From positions 1 to 48,485 of the forward strand of contig CALXBV010000066.1 of assembly GCA_944386635.1 (NCBI GenBank): a stretch of DNA of 48,485 nucleotides, given 5' to 3'. The stretch is from an uncultured Clostridia bacterium (GTDB lineage Bacteria; Bacillota; Clostridia; TANB77; CAG-465). Both the position numbers and the translations under genes were made by a program. The notes beneath the pieces are model-generated. The model was not told the DNA's origin. It saw only the letters and a list, made by a program, of their open reading frames with translations, and made no database searches. Shown here piece by piece: positions 35,641-44,256 of the stretch. Numbering within the stretch: the stretch's first letter is position 1; each line of letters begins with the position of its first letter.

Positions 35641-36261
35641 ATGAAGAGTATATTTTTAATAGGAGATAGTATATCATTATATTATCATAAATATTTGAAA
35701 GAATTGTTAAAAGATGAAGTAAAGTATTATAGGAAAGGAAATGAAGATGAAATAGAATCTGCTTTAAATAATCCAAATAATCCATATGGTGCTAATGGTG
35801 GAGATAGTAATTTAGTATTTAAGTATATGAATCAGATGATAGATGATAATAAGAAATATGATTTGATTTTAGTAAATTGTGGTTTGCATGATATTAGAAT
35901 AGATAGAAAAAGTTTAAAGAGGCAGACAGATAAATTGCAATATAAAATTAATATAGAAAATATTTTAAGGTTAGGTCAAAAAATGTCATCAAGATTTATA
36001 TGGATAAATACTACTCCTATTAGAGATAAGATTCATAATAAAAGAAAAGAAGGATATATTAGATATAATAAAGATGTAATAGAATATAATAAAATAGCGG
36101 ATGATGTTATGAGAGAAAATAATATAGAAATAATTGATTTATATAATTTTACAAAGAGTATACAGATTAAGGATGCTTATAGTGATCATGTACATTTTAA
36201 AGAAGAAATAAGCAAAGATCAGGCAAAATTTATATATGATAATATAAAAAAGTATTTATAA
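35641..36261 (+). CDS. SGNH/GDSL-family hydrolase
   Basis: 206-residue cytoplasmic protein with the SGNH blocks: GDS (8-10, nucleophile Ser10), a Gly in block II (NGGDSN), block III LVNCGLHD (Asn/His) and block V D182-x-x-H185 (DHVHF). This is the catalytic triad of esterases and acyl-transferases acting on lipids, glycans or other acylated substrates. No signal peptide, so the substrate is probably intracellular. Single gene, TTTGGAGG ribosome site; the substrate cannot be read. Confidence 0.82.
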   Translation: MKSIFLIGDSISLYYHKYLKELLKDEVKYYRKGNEDEIESALNNPNNPYGANGGDSNLVFKYMNQMIDDNKKYDLILVNCGLHDIRIDRKSLKRQTDKLQYKINIENILRLGQKMSSRFIWINTTPIRDKIHNKRKEGYIRYNKDVIEYNKIADDVMRENNIEIIDLYNFTKSIQIKDAYSDHVHFKEEISKDQAKFIYDNIKKYL

Positions 36262-36281
36262 TTGATATTATATTCTATAAA

Positions 36282-36318
36282 AAATAGATACTATGCTTAA
36301 AAGTATAGTATCTATTTA
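36282..36318. terminator. Hairpin after the SGNH gene
   Basis: AAATAGATACTATGCTT pairs with AAGTATAGTATCTATTT with one mismatch and a tiny loop. The U-tract is short, so it is a weak plus-strand terminator, and may also serve the minus-strand gene ending at 36368. Confidence 0.55.
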
Positions 36319-36367
36319 AATTATCAAGATAAGTTTATTATAGTATGAAAACTTTTCTATTTACTAA

Positions 36368-37243
36368 TTATTTTAAATCTTGTATTTCATTTTTTGTTAA
36401 TTGAGTTATTTCCATTATATCTTCAATGCTCATATTCTTTTTTAACATTCTTTTAGCAATTTCTATTTTATTTTTTGATACTCCTTTTCGAATGCCTTCT
36501 TGTATACCTTCTTGTAATCCATCTCTTTTGCCGTCAATATATCCACCATCTCTTATTGCCTTTTCGTCTTTTAATGCCCTTTCTCTTAGTTCTGCTTTTT
36601 TTATTTCTTCTTCGTCTTGACTTATTTCATCTAATTTCTCTTTTGCCTTTTTTATATATTCATTATTACTCATAATAGAATCCTCCAATTTTTCTGGATC
36701 TTTTATAAATTTACACCAATTTAGTAATTCTTTTTTATCTGTTTTATTTATATTATCCAGTTTATCTAACTCTATTATAACTATATCTAATTTGTCTGTC
36801 AATATTTTATCTTTATACTTTTCTTCTCGTATCTTCCATCTAGTGTAGTATTCTGGTATTTCTTTTAAGCTATCTATTTTAAAATCTGCTATTAATATGC
36901 ATATAGCTTTTTTTGATGTATCATATCCATCTCCGGATTTTACTGACTTTGAGTACATTTTTGCCCAGTACCATAGTATTCTATCCGCTATATATGCACT
37001 TTTAACTACTTGCATTTCTAAGTCTATATTATTAATATCATCTGCAAGAACTTTTACATCTAGCACTCCCATTTTATTATCTATTAAATCTCTTTCGAGA
37101 ATAGGAGTGCCATCTAAATTTATATTTTTAAATTCTATACCAGTTGCTGCTTTAATAAAGTCTCGTGTTATATCTTCATTTCCAATTCTACCAAATATTC
37201 TTTTAAATACATAGTCATTTGTTGGTAACAATGTTTTTCTCAT
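36368..37243 (-). CDS. Rpn-family recombination-promoting nuclease
   Basis: 291 residues. The start is ATG 37243, directly behind a strong AAGGAGG (37248-37254); a TTG at 37258 is in frame but lies before it. PD-(D/E)xK nuclease core: D62 in VLDVKVLAD and E76-x-Q78 in IDLEMQVV, with the N-terminal LLPTNDYVFKRIFG motif of the PDDEXK/Rpn ("transposase_31") group. C-terminal basic and Glu-rich coiled part with DGLQEGIQEGIRKG, the duplicated QEG/REG hallmark, then a small helix-turn-helix-like end. E. coli Rpn proteins raise RecA-independent recombination. No terminal inverted repeats or target duplication were seen, so it is not evident as a transposon. Confidence 0.85.
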   Translation of the reverse strand: MRKTLLPTNDYVFKRIFGRIGNEDITRDFIKAATGIEFKNINLDGTPILERDLIDNKMGVLDVKVLADDINNIDLEMQVVKSAYIADRILWYWAKMYSKSVKSGDGYDTSKKAICILIADFKIDSLKEIPEYYTRWKIREEKYKDKILTDKLDIVIIELDKLDNINKTDKKELLNWCKFIKDPEKLEDSIMSNNEYIKKAKEKLDEISQDEEEIKKAELRERALKDEKAIRDGGYIDGKRDGLQEGIQEGIRKGVSKNKIEIAKRMLKKNMSIEDIMEITQLTKNEIQDLK

Positions 37244-37376
37244 TAAAACCTCCTTCAAAACTTCTAATATATGTCCATTTATTTTGAAGTAATGTAATTA
37301 TAATATACTAATATATAGTTTTCAAATCTTTTTAGTGTTTGTTTTATATCGAATTTTGAAAAAGTATTTATATTAG

Positions 37377-37406
37377 TTGACTAATTATAAATACATTATA
37401 TATAAT
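37377..37406 (+). promoter_or_regulatory. Promoter of the AIM24-family gene
   Basis: TTGACT (37377-37382), 18 bases, TATAAT (37401-37406), followed after 18 bases by AGGAGG and the TTG start. Confidence 0.6.
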
Positions 37407-37438
37407 TTTAATATAAAAAGAATAAGGAGGAATAGAAG

Positions 37439-38239
37439 TTGATTACTATAAAAAATTTATTTGATAATGATGACGTAAAAATAATTGAAAAGAAAGGAAA
37501 TATTTCTGTTTTAGAATATCAAAGAGATGTAAGTGTTAATAAACTTACCGCAATGTCAGAGTACTATGCTTCAAAAATGAATGTAAGAAGAAGACAGGTT
37601 GTTATTCAATTGGATGGAGATGAATATATTACAAGTGCAGGTGCATTGCAATGGATGGCAGGAAATATAGAATCTAAGTCTAATGTAAAGGGAGTTGGAG
37701 ATTTCTTAGGAAAAGCAATAAAAGGGAGTGTTACTAGTGAATCAACAGTAAAGCCTAAATATCAGGGAAAAGGATTACTTGCTTTAGAGCCAACATATAG
37801 TTATATATTATTAGAAGATGTGGCAGAATGGAATGGAAGTATAGTATTAGAAGATGGACTATTTTTAGCTTGTGAGGCAACATTAGATCATAATGTAGTA
37901 ATGAGATCAAATTTATCATCAGCAGTACTTGGTGGAGAAGGATTATTTAATTTAAAATTATCTGGAAAAGGAATTGCTGTTCTTGAAAGTCCAGTTCCAA
38001 GAGAAGAATTAATAGAGATACAATTAGAAAATGATCAAATAAAAATAGATGGTAATATGGCTATTGCTTGGTCTGACTCGCTAAACTTTACAGTTGAAAA
38101 ATCAACGAGAAGTATACTTGGATCAGCTATTGCTGGAGAAGGTTTTGTTAACGTATATAGAGGAACAGGAAAAATATTAATGTCACCAGTAAGACCAGAA
38201 TCTACTAATAATATCTTAAAATATAATTCAAAGAAGTAG
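37439..38239 (+). CDS. AIM24 family protein
   Basis: 266 residues, beta-rich, no signal peptide. Matches the AIM24 (TIGR00266-like) family: LDGDEYITSAGALQWMAGNI near residue 60, GKGLLALEPTYSYILLE, GLFLACEATLDHNVVMRS, GGEGLFNLKLSGKGIAVLESP and AIAGEGFVNVYRGTGKILMSP. Family members form trimeric/stacked beta-prism structures; the bacterial role is not established. TTG start with AGGAGG. Own promoter and terminator. Confidence 0.85.
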   Translation: MITIKNLFDNDDVKIIEKKGNISVLEYQRDVSVNKLTAMSEYYASKMNVRRRQVVIQLDGDEYITSAGALQWMAGNIESKSNVKGVGDFLGKAIKGSVTSESTVKPKYQGKGLLALEPTYSYILLEDVAEWNGSIVLEDGLFLACEATLDHNVVMRSNLSSAVLGGEGLFNLKLSGKGIAVLESPVPREELIEIQLENDQIKIDGNMAIAWSDSLNFTVEKSTRSILGSAIAGEGFVNVYRGTGKILMSPVRPESTNNILKYNSKK

Positions 38240-38277
38240 TTATTTTGAGATTTTATTTTGTAGATATTATAAATAAA

Positions 38278-38316
38278 AATACCTAATAGGAATAATGCTT
38301 TCTATTAGGTATTTTT
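38278..38316 (+). terminator. Terminator after the AIM24 gene
   Basis: AATACCTAATAG pairs with CTATTAGGTATT, loop GAATAATGCTTT, then T-run. Confidence 0.8.
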
Positions 38317-38447
38317 TATGAAAAAAAATATCATATATCATAATAAAAGATTAATAATAATAGTGCGGTATGATTTTTACAATGTCAAATTTAAATAATT
38401 AGAATATAATATATCAATTAAATTTTTTTAAGGGAGATGATTGTATT

Positions 38448-39416
38448 TTGAAATATAGTAAAATAATTGGAGATACTCCAATGATAATGATAAATTATGA
38501 GTATAAAGGTAAGGTAAAAAAGGTATATGTTAAATTAGAGTACTATAATCTGACTGGTAGTATAAAAGATAGAGTAGCATATTATATTATAAAAAATGCA
38601 AAAGACAGAAAAATATTAAAAAAAGGTATGCCAATAATTGAAGCTACTAGTGGAAATACAGGAATTTCAATTAGTGCACTAGGTGCATATTATAACCATC
38701 CAGTATACATTTTTATGCCTGATTGGGCAAGTAAAGAAAGATTAGAATTAATGAAAAGTTTTGGGGCAAATATAACTTTAGTATCTGAAAAGGATGGTGG
38801 ATTTATAGGATGTGTTGAACAAGCTAAGAAACTTTCAAAAGAGAAAAATGGATTTTTAGCTAATCAGTTTGCAAATAAAGATAATTTTTTAGCACATTAT
38901 GAAACAACTGGTGAAGAAATAATAAAACAGGTACCAGAAGAAATAGATGGTTTTGTATCAGGTGTCGGAACTGGTGGAACTCTTATGGGAATAGGTACAA
39001 AACTTAAGGAAAAATTTAGAGATTTAAAAGTTGTAGCAATAGAACCAGACAAAATACCAATAATATCTGAGGGTAAAAAGATAAGTAATCATAAAATAGA
39101 GGGAATAGGAGATGATTTTGTTCCAGATTTAATAGATAGAAGTAAAATAGATGATATTATATTGGTAAATGATGATGATGCAGTAAATATGTCTAGAATC
39201 TTAGCAAGAAATTTAGGCCTTGGTGTTGGTATATCTTCAGGTGCTAATTTTATAGGAAGTGTTTTGTTAAATGAAAAAGTTGAAAAATCCACTGTTACTA
39301 TTTTCGCAGATGATAATAAAAAGTATTTATCTACAGATCTATCTAAGAATATAGATAAAAATAATAGCTTTATATCAAATCAAATTAAATTGCTGGATTA
39401 TAAAGAAGTCTTATAA
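38448..39416 (+). CDS. cysK: Cysteine synthase family PLP enzyme
   Basis: O-acetylserine sulfhydrylase type (fold II PLP). 322 residues. PLP lysine K40 in NLTGSIKDRVAYY, substrate loop TSGNTG (67-72), pyridoxal phosphate loop GVGTGGTLMGIG, and the C-terminal GVGISSGANFIG and YLSTDLS. The last ~25 residues after YLSTDLS are an extra tail. cysE is not next to it, so whether the acceptor substrate is O-acetylserine or O-phosphoserine is open. TTG start, AAGGGAG upstream; a weak TGTCAA-16-TATAAT lies at 38383-38410. Confidence 0.85.
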   Translation: MKYSKIIGDTPMIMINYEYKGKVKKVYVKLEYYNLTGSIKDRVAYYIIKNAKDRKILKKGMPIIEATSGNTGISISALGAYYNHPVYIFMPDWASKERLELMKSFGANITLVSEKDGGFIGCVEQAKKLSKEKNGFLANQFANKDNFLAHYETTGEEIIKQVPEEIDGFVSGVGTGGTLMGIGTKLKEKFRDLKVVAIEPDKIPIISEGKKISNHKIEGIGDDFVPDLIDRSKIDDIILVNDDDAVNMSRILARNLGLGVGISSGANFIGSVLLNEKVEKSTVTIFADDNKKYLSTDLSKNIDKNNSFISNQIKLLDYKEVL

Positions 39417-39420
39417 TAAT

Positions 39421-39453
39421 AAAAAGTATCTCTTATTATAAGAGATACTTTTT
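39421..39453. terminator. Bidirectional terminator
   Basis: AAAAAGTATCTCTT pairs perfectly with AAGAGATACTTTTT around loop ATTAT. Poly-A and poly-T on the two flanks serve both the cysK transcript and the minus-strand VirD4-like gene ending at 39462. Confidence 0.85.
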
Positions 39454-39461
39454 ATTTAATT

Positions 39462-41963
39462 TTATTTTTTATTTCTTTTTATTATTGGTGACTCATAATG
39501 TTCTGTTATAGCTCCACCATTTCCTTTCTGATCTATAGTAACATCACTATTTTCAAAAACTATTTCAAAATCTTGGTTATTTTCGTTTTGTGTATAATCA
39601 GTTCCTGTGGAAATAAAATCTGGATTATTATTAACATTTGAAGCTGTTGAGTTCTTCTTTATTTCCTCTTTTAAACGATTAGTAGTATTTACTCCAAATA
39701 AGTTATCATCATTTGTTGAAGAATCACTATCATTCATAGTTATAGTTGGTGAATCAGGTTTTGACATCATATATTTTTCAAAGTTAAACATAAGTGTATT
39801 TTGATGTTGTTTATATTTATCTGCCAAGAAAGAAGTCTTACCTTCACCAAATACAGTTTTACCATTTGCAGTTTTAGTTTTATAGAACATTGAACCAAAT
39901 CCAAGTTCTGCAAGTTTGTGTTTTTTAATTCTTTCCTTATCTTTAACAACTATCTTTGTAGGTTCAGCTTTAAATCCATCAGTTGGATCAATCTTATATG
40001 AAGTAGAAGAATCTACTTTCTTTTCCATACCAAAAGCCTCACTCCAGTATTCACTATCTTCTTTTACTGTATCACCAAATACAATTTGTGTTTTAGTATT
40101 TGCAAGTACAGTTTGTCTGTAATATGAATGACCAGATTTTTCAAGCTGAGATAAGTTCTGAATTGCAACTGTAACACCACATCTATATTTTCTAAATAAA
40201 GTGAACATAACTTCCATATCTTTTGTAATATATTCAGGAAACTCGTCTATATATAAGAAATGAGGTGTTCGAGATTCTTCATTACCTTTTCTTCTAAGTA
40301 CAGCGTCTTGGAATTGTAGAATAAAGAACATACCAAATGCTTTTGCTTGTATAATACCAAGATCACCTTTTCTAGAGCAAGCAGTTATTACACTACCATT
40401 TGCTAATGCTTTATCAAAATCTATTACATTTTCCTTACCACAAAGTGCAGCTTTTAGTCCTGGATTACGTATCAAGTTATTAAGCTGTGTGATAGCACCA
40501 TATAGATATTTTTCGGTATCTTTTCTACCACTACCACGAGTACCTGGTATTTCATATCCATTTATATTTAAACTTGGTTTGTAGAAATTCTTTTCAAAAT
40601 ATTTTATTAATAATTTATATTTTTCTGCTAGTTCAGGAATTTTTTTCATTTCCTCTGTCATCTCTTCTACAGCATCAAAGTTATATAATAGTTCAAGCAT
40701 ATCTTCAAGAGATGCCATCTCACCATTATGAAGTACAGGATACATTTCTTTTAATAATATAGATAAGTTTTGGAATGCATCAATAGTTACTTGAGTAAAG
40801 AATGGATCGCTACTTCCTTTTTGATCGTACATTGCCATAAGAACGTCTGCTACTATAGATGCTGCCTTTGCAGGATCTGGAATAGCAAATGGATTTATAC
40901 TAAGTGTTGTCTCTGGGCTTGCAGGATCAATAGATAAAACATCTATATCAAAATTCTTAGCTACCCCAATAAATTGAGATATAAAGTTACCATCATTTTC
41001 AACTATTGTTATACCTAAATTTCTATAAGTAACTTCTCCTGTAGCATTATCTACATACTGCACTAAAGGCCTTACTTCTTCTTCAAATTGTTCTTCCATA
41101 CCAGTTTTTGGCTTTAGCATATTTAAAGAAAAGTTCCTATTAATGTATCTATTGTCATAAGGTCCATTCATATATGCAATACCTTTTTTTAGCATAGAAT
41201 ATCCAATTTTTTTAGCATATTCTCTAAAGAAGAATTTCTTTTCAAGATCTAATGCACTCATAGGAAGTAGAACTGTTGCAGTTTTACCTGTACCTGTAGC
41301 ACCTTGAACTAGTGTTGCTTCATAACGTTTTTTCTCTGGTACAACTATAGGAACAGAAGTTCCTTTTGCAACACCTATTACAGTATCACAGTCAAAAGCA
41401 CCATTCTTTTTTCCACCAGAGCTTACTGTAAGTCCGACATATCCAGCTATTGATTTTAGTAAATCTTCATCATTATATACAGATAAAACAAAATCTATTA
41501 TATAAGTTATTGATATAAATGGAATAAGTAATGTTATAGATTTTACAGCTGGTGGAATAAATTGTGGATAAGTAGTTAATACTTGTTCATATTTAGGTAA
41601 TGCCTCTAATACGTTCCAAATAATCCAATTCATTGTTCCACTTATTGCATATAATACAGGTATCGCTAAGAGAATACATGTTAAAATAAACATTTTTACC
41701 TTATCATCATCATTTTTAGCTAATCCCGAATTTACGTAATAAGAAAAAGCTAATGCTGGGATTATAAATAATATAGAAATAACATATGGAATAGGCGAAT
41801 CTATAGAGATATTATCGCTCATATGTATATTTCCAGCAGCTAAGCTTAAAATTTTAGCTAAACAGAAAAAAGCTACTACTATACTAATGGCATAAAGTAT
41901 ATAAGTTAAAATCTTTTCTGGTTTAACTGAAATATGTAACTTTTTAAAAAGTTTTTCTATCAA
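39462..41963 (-). CDS. VirD4/TraG-type coupling ATPase (orphan)
   Basis: 833 residues. Four membrane helices (about 20-42, 58-78, 90-110, 142-163), then the ATPase: Walker A GATGTGKT (221-228), preceded by VPIVVPEKKRYEATLVQ, a substrate-binding all-alpha insert, Walker B PHFLYIDEFPEYI (about 567-576), TKTQIVFGD and a long disordered Asn/Ser/Thr-rich tail (from about 735). This is the domain order of type IV secretion coupling proteins. No relaxase, VirB4/VirB6 or attachment site lies nearby; its neighbours are cysK and pth. TTG start with GGTGAT upstream. The role without a T4SS is unknown. Confidence 0.88.
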   Translation of the reverse strand: MIEKLFKKLHISVKPEKILTYILYAISIVVAFFCLAKILSLAAGNIHMSDNISIDSPIPYVISILFIIPALAFSYYVNSGLAKNDDDKVKMFILTCILLAIPVLYAISGTMNWIIWNVLEALPKYEQVLTTYPQFIPPAVKSITLLIPFISITYIIDFVLSVYNDEDLLKSIAGYVGLTVSSGGKKNGAFDCDTVIGVAKGTSVPIVVPEKKRYEATLVQGATGTGKTATVLLPMSALDLEKKFFFREYAKKIGYSMLKKGIAYMNGPYDNRYINRNFSLNMLKPKTGMEEQFEEEVRPLVQYVDNATGEVTYRNLGITIVENDGNFISQFIGVAKNFDIDVLSIDPASPETTLSINPFAIPDPAKAASIVADVLMAMYDQKGSSDPFFTQVTIDAFQNLSILLKEMYPVLHNGEMASLEDMLELLYNFDAVEEMTEEMKKIPELAEKYKLLIKYFEKNFYKPSLNINGYEIPGTRGSGRKDTEKYLYGAITQLNNLIRNPGLKAALCGKENVIDFDKALANGSVITACSRKGDLGIIQAKAFGMFFILQFQDAVLRRKGNEESRTPHFLYIDEFPEYITKDMEVMFTLFRKYRCGVTVAIQNLSQLEKSGHSYYRQTVLANTKTQIVFGDTVKEDSEYWSEAFGMEKKVDSSTSYKIDPTDGFKAEPTKIVVKDKERIKKHKLAELGFGSMFYKTKTANGKTVFGEGKTSFLADKYKQHQNTLMFNFEKYMMSKPDSPTITMNDSDSSTNDDNLFGVNTTNRLKEEIKKNSTASNVNNNPDFISTGTDYTQNENNQDFEIVFENSDVTIDQKGNGGAITEHYESPIIKRNKK

Positions 41964-42009
41964 ACGAAATCACCACTTTCAGTAATATAAATAGTTAATA
42001 AGACTCTAA

Positions 42010-42038
42010 TTGACATATTAACTTAATTCATATATAAT
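42010..42038 (+). promoter_or_regulatory. Perfect consensus sigma-A promoter for pth
   Basis: TTGACA (42010-42015), 17 bases, TATAAT (42033-42038): an exact consensus. Its -10 overlaps the -10 of the divergent VirD4-like promoter. Confidence 0.8.
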
Positions 42039-42065
42039 GATACTATAAAATACTTATTTTTTCAA
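42037..42065 (-). promoter_or_regulatory. Promoter of the VirD4-like gene
   Basis: On the minus strand TTGAAA (42065-42060), 17 bases, TATCAT (42042-42037), 74 bases before the TTG start. Confidence 0.55.
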
Positions 42066-42126
42066 GAGTTTTTAGTAAAGTATTAAGTAAAATAATACAT
42101 AAAAAAAGAAAGAGCGTGAGTGAAAA

Positions 42127-42660
42127 TTGAAAATTATAGTAGGACTTGGAAATCCTGGAAAAGAATATGATATGACTAGACATAATGTAGGATGGATGGC
42201 ACTGGATTATCTAGCTTCATTATATAATGTAGATATTACTAAAAGTAACTGTAATTGCTTAATGGGTCAAACAGTTATAAATGGAGAAAAAGTAGTTTTT
42301 GCAAAGCCATTGACATATATGAATTTAAGTGGAAATGCTGTAGTCGCATTAAAGAATTGGTTTAAAGTAAATAATGATAATATACTTATTATTTTTGATG
42401 ATGTAGATATACCATTTGGAACTATTAGATATAGGCAAAAAGGAAGTGGTGGTACTCATAATGGAATGAAAAATATAGTGCAAATGCTTTCGAGTGAACA
42501 GATACCAAGAATAAGAATTGGACTTGGAGGATTAAAACATCCTAAACAAGATATGGTAGATTTTGTCTTAGAAAAATTTAAAAAGGATGAAATAAAAAAA
42601 TTAAATGAAGATGTTTTTGTACAAGTAGAGTCAAAATTTAAAGAATTTCTTGACAATTAA
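42127..42660 (+). CDS. pth: Peptidyl-tRNA hydrolase
   Basis: Releases peptides from prematurely dropped tRNA. 177 residues, a little short (185-195 usual). [20 protein letters not shown] carries Asn9 and catalytic His19; [10 protein letters not shown] and FDDVDIPFG (Asp91) follow, and the C-terminal [24 protein letters not shown] start is fixed by the conserved N-terminus. The usual neighbours (mfd, spoVT) are absent. The rplU promoter is buried in its last codons. Confidence 0.95.
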   Translation: MKIIVGLGNPGKEYDMTRHNVGWMALDYLASLYNVDITKSNCNCLMGQTVINGEKVVFAKPLTYMNLSGNAVVALKNWFKVNNDNILIIFDDVDIPFGTIRYRQKGSGGTHNGMKNIVQMLSSEQIPRIRIGLGGLKHPKQDMVDFVLEKFKKDEIKKLNEDVFVQVESKFKEFLDN

Positions 42661-42678
42661 TTATAAATATGTTAAAAT
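42650..42678 (+). promoter_or_regulatory. Promoter of rplU inside the 3' end of pth
   Basis: TTGACA (42650-42655) spans the pth stop region, 17 bases, TAAAAT (42673-42678) with TGT in front as extended -10. Confidence 0.7.
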
Positions 42679-42684
42679 ACTCTC

Positions 42685-42758
42685 TGTATTCCGCACAGAA
42701 AAGGTTTTAAAGCACATGCACCTCTATGGCGAGAGCAAGTTAGATTTAAGGAGGAACA
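42685..42758 (+). ncRNA. Ribosomal protein L21 leader (candidate)
   Basis: The 5' leader of rplU holds CTGT-ATTCCGC-ACAG and CTCT-ATGGCG-AGAG hairpins, and the GCGAGAGCAAGTTAGATTTA stretch before GGAGGA that I associate with the L21 leader family, an autoregulatory element found before rplU in Bacillota. Its start is set by the 42650 promoter. Exact boundaries are a guess. Confidence 0.6.
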
Positions 42759-42760
42759 TT

Positions 42761-43114
42761 ATGTACGCAATAGTTGAAATTAGTGGAAAGCAGTACAAAG
42801 TTCAAGAAGGAGACATTATCTTTGTTGATAGACTAGAAGAATTAGAAGAAGGTAAAACAACTACTTTTGATAAAGTTCTATTAATATCTGATGGAGATAA
42901 AGTTACAGTAGGAACTGATACTGTTAAAGGAGCAAAAGTAAAAGCTACAGTTGTTGGTCATGGAAAAGCTAAAAAAATGCTTGTATATAAATACAAAGCA
43001 AAGAAGAATCAAAGAAAAGTAAGAGGACATAGACAACCTTATACTAAGATTCAAATAGAAAAAATAACAACTGGAACAAGAGCTAAGAAAGCTACTGAAG
43101 AAGCAGCTGAATAA
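42761..43114 (+). CDS. rplU: 50S ribosomal protein L21
   Basis: Starts [18 protein letters not shown] behind AAGGAGG; a longer in-frame ORF from 42650 runs through the leader and is not real. 117 residues against the usual ~103, because of a Lys/Ala/Glu tail ([11 protein letters not shown]). [20 protein letters not shown] and [12 protein letters not shown] are the conserved rRNA-binding end. Confidence 0.97.
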   Translation: MYAIVEISGKQYKVQEGDIIFVDRLEELEEGKTTTFDKVLLISDGDKVTVGTDTVKGAKVKATVVGHGKAKKMLVYKYKAKKNQRKVRGHRQPYTKIQIEKITTGTRAKKATEEAAE

Positions 43115-43154
43115 TTAAAACGTAATGTAATTTGATTTAAAAGGAGTGAGATAA

Positions 43155-43415
43155 ATGGCACATAAAAAAGGCGGCGGATCTACTAAAAATGGTAGAGATA
43201 GTGAAGCTAAAAGACTTGGAGCAAAAAGAGCTGATGGTCAATTCGTATTAGCAGGAAATATTTTATATAGACAAAGAGGAAGCAAAGTTCACCCAGGTAC
43301 TAACGTTGGTATTGGAAGTGATGATACTTTATTCTCTAAAGTTGATGGTGTCGTTAAATTTGAAAGAAAAGGAAAGAACGACAAGAAAGTTAGTGTATAT
43401 CCTGTAGAAGAATAA
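43155..43415 (+). CDS. rpmA: 50S ribosomal protein L27
   Basis: 86 residues, beginning [22 protein letters not shown], the mature L27 N-terminus that reaches the peptidyl-transferase centre. Most Bacillota encode L27 with a short extra N-terminal peptide cut by the protease Prp; here the codon before the ATG is a stop (TAA), so no extension exists. The prp gene that normally stands between rplU and rpmA is also missing (40-base gap). AAGGAGTGAG ribosome site. Confidence 0.97.
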   Translation: MAHKKGGGSTKNGRDSEAKRLGAKRADGQFVLAGNILYRQRGSKVHPGTNVGIGSDDTLFSKVDGVVKFERKGKNDKKVSVYPVEE

Positions 43416-43419
43416 TTAA

Positions 43420-43448
43420 ATACAACCCAAAGGGTTGTATTTTTTTTA
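43420..43448 (+). terminator. Terminator after rpmA
   Basis: ATACAACCC, loop AAA, GGGTTGTAT, then eight T. obgE is therefore not in the rpmA transcript. Confidence 0.9.
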
Positions 43449-43458
43449 TATCAGTTTG

Positions 43459-43481
43459 AAAGCACTTTTTAAAGTGCTTTT
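43459..43481 (+). terminator. Second hairpin after rpmA
   Basis: AAAGCACTTT / AAAGTGCTTT perfect hairpin with only a 2-base minimum loop, ending in TTTT. Probably a backup terminator. Confidence 0.5.
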
Positions 43482-43484
43482 CAC

Positions 43485-43513
43485 TTGCTTATTTTACATA
43501 AATATGATAAAAT
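43485..43513 (+). promoter_or_regulatory. Promoter of the 43581 gene
   Basis: TTGCTT (43485-43490), 17 bases, TAAAAT (43508-43513) preceded by TGA as an extended -10. Confidence 0.55.
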
Positions 43514-43580
43514 ATATTATATTGTTATTTTTTAGTTAAAAAGTTAATATTTTTTAAATTATTAAAAGGGAGGAATTTAT

Positions 43581-44213
43581 ATGGTAAAGAAGGATAGTGT
43601 TTATGCTGTCTATAGTGAAAAAGCAGAAAAACTAGAATTATTTAATGAGGATGCATATGATGAAAGAGAAAGAAGAATAGAAGGCAAGGTCTTTGTTGAT
43701 CATTATAATGAGGAAATAAGAGTATATAATTTTAGGAAGGATAGTCTTACAAATAAGGAAAAAGTAGAAATAATATATGGGATACTAGAAGAGAGTATCT
43801 TATTTCCAAATAGCATATTTTCTTTGAATAATACAGAAGGAAAAATGGGTGAATATACGTTACTTGTTAATGGGTATCTTTTAAATGGAGAATACAAAGA
43901 AAAAAATAAAAAGTATGATTCTATTATAACTGAGCTAATAGACAAGACTAAACATTATGATGGTGAACCAGAATGTATTGAGTATTATAGGAGTAAGATT
44001 AAATCTTTTTATAAAGAAAATAAAAATTCTTTAGGAAAAGAAAATTTAGTATTAGAATTAAAGAATACTAACATATTTAAAGGATATATTTATTATAAGA
44101 ATATGTCTAAGTTACTTTATACATATTTAAAAGAAAAGAGAGTAAGATTTAAAATACAATTAGATAAGAAAACATTTTCTACACATAGAAAAATATACAT
44201 TTTACCTCGTTGA
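43581..44213 (+). CDS. Unknown soluble protein
   Basis: 210 residues, Lys/Glu/Tyr-rich, no signal or membrane segment. I recognise no family. Visible: an N-terminal VYAVYSEKAEKLELF, a middle acidic DAYDERERRIEGKVFVDHYNEE segment, and a basic C-terminus (KLLYTYLKEKRVRFKIQLDKK). GGGAGG ribosome site, own promoter and a terminator, so it is a true single-gene unit. It interrupts the usual rplU-rpmA-obgE order. Confidence 0.75.
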   Translation: MVKKDSVYAVYSEKAEKLELFNEDAYDERERRIEGKVFVDHYNEEIRVYNFRKDSLTNKEKVEIIYGILEESILFPNSIFSLNNTEGKMGEYTLLVNGYLLNGEYKEKNKKYDSIITELIDKTKHYDGEPECIEYYRSKIKSFYKENKNSLGKENLVLELKNTNIFKGYIYYKNMSKLLYTYLKEKRVRFKIQLDKKTFSTHRKIYILPR

Positions 44214-44215
44214 CA

Positions 44216-44256
44216 AAAAAATAAAGCTTGAATATTTTTTCAAGCTTTATTTTTTT
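44216..44256. terminator. Bidirectional terminator
   Basis: AAAAAATAAAGCTTG (44216-44230) pairs with CAAGCTTTATTTTTT (44241-44255), loop of 10 bases; poly-A and poly-T flanks serve both convergent genes. Confidence 0.85.

Noticed and set aside
36368-37258. Rpn gene as part of a transposon
   Set aside because: No terminal inverted repeats or target-site duplication could be found on either side.
39462-42126. Integrative conjugative element around the VirD4-like gene
   Set aside because: Flanking genes are cysK and pth with normal terminators and promoters; no integrase, relaxase or direct repeats.
42650-43114. Longer rplU reading frame from 42650
   Set aside because: The extra 37 codons run over the promoter and leader; the conserved L21 N-terminus and AAGGAGG fix the start at 42761.
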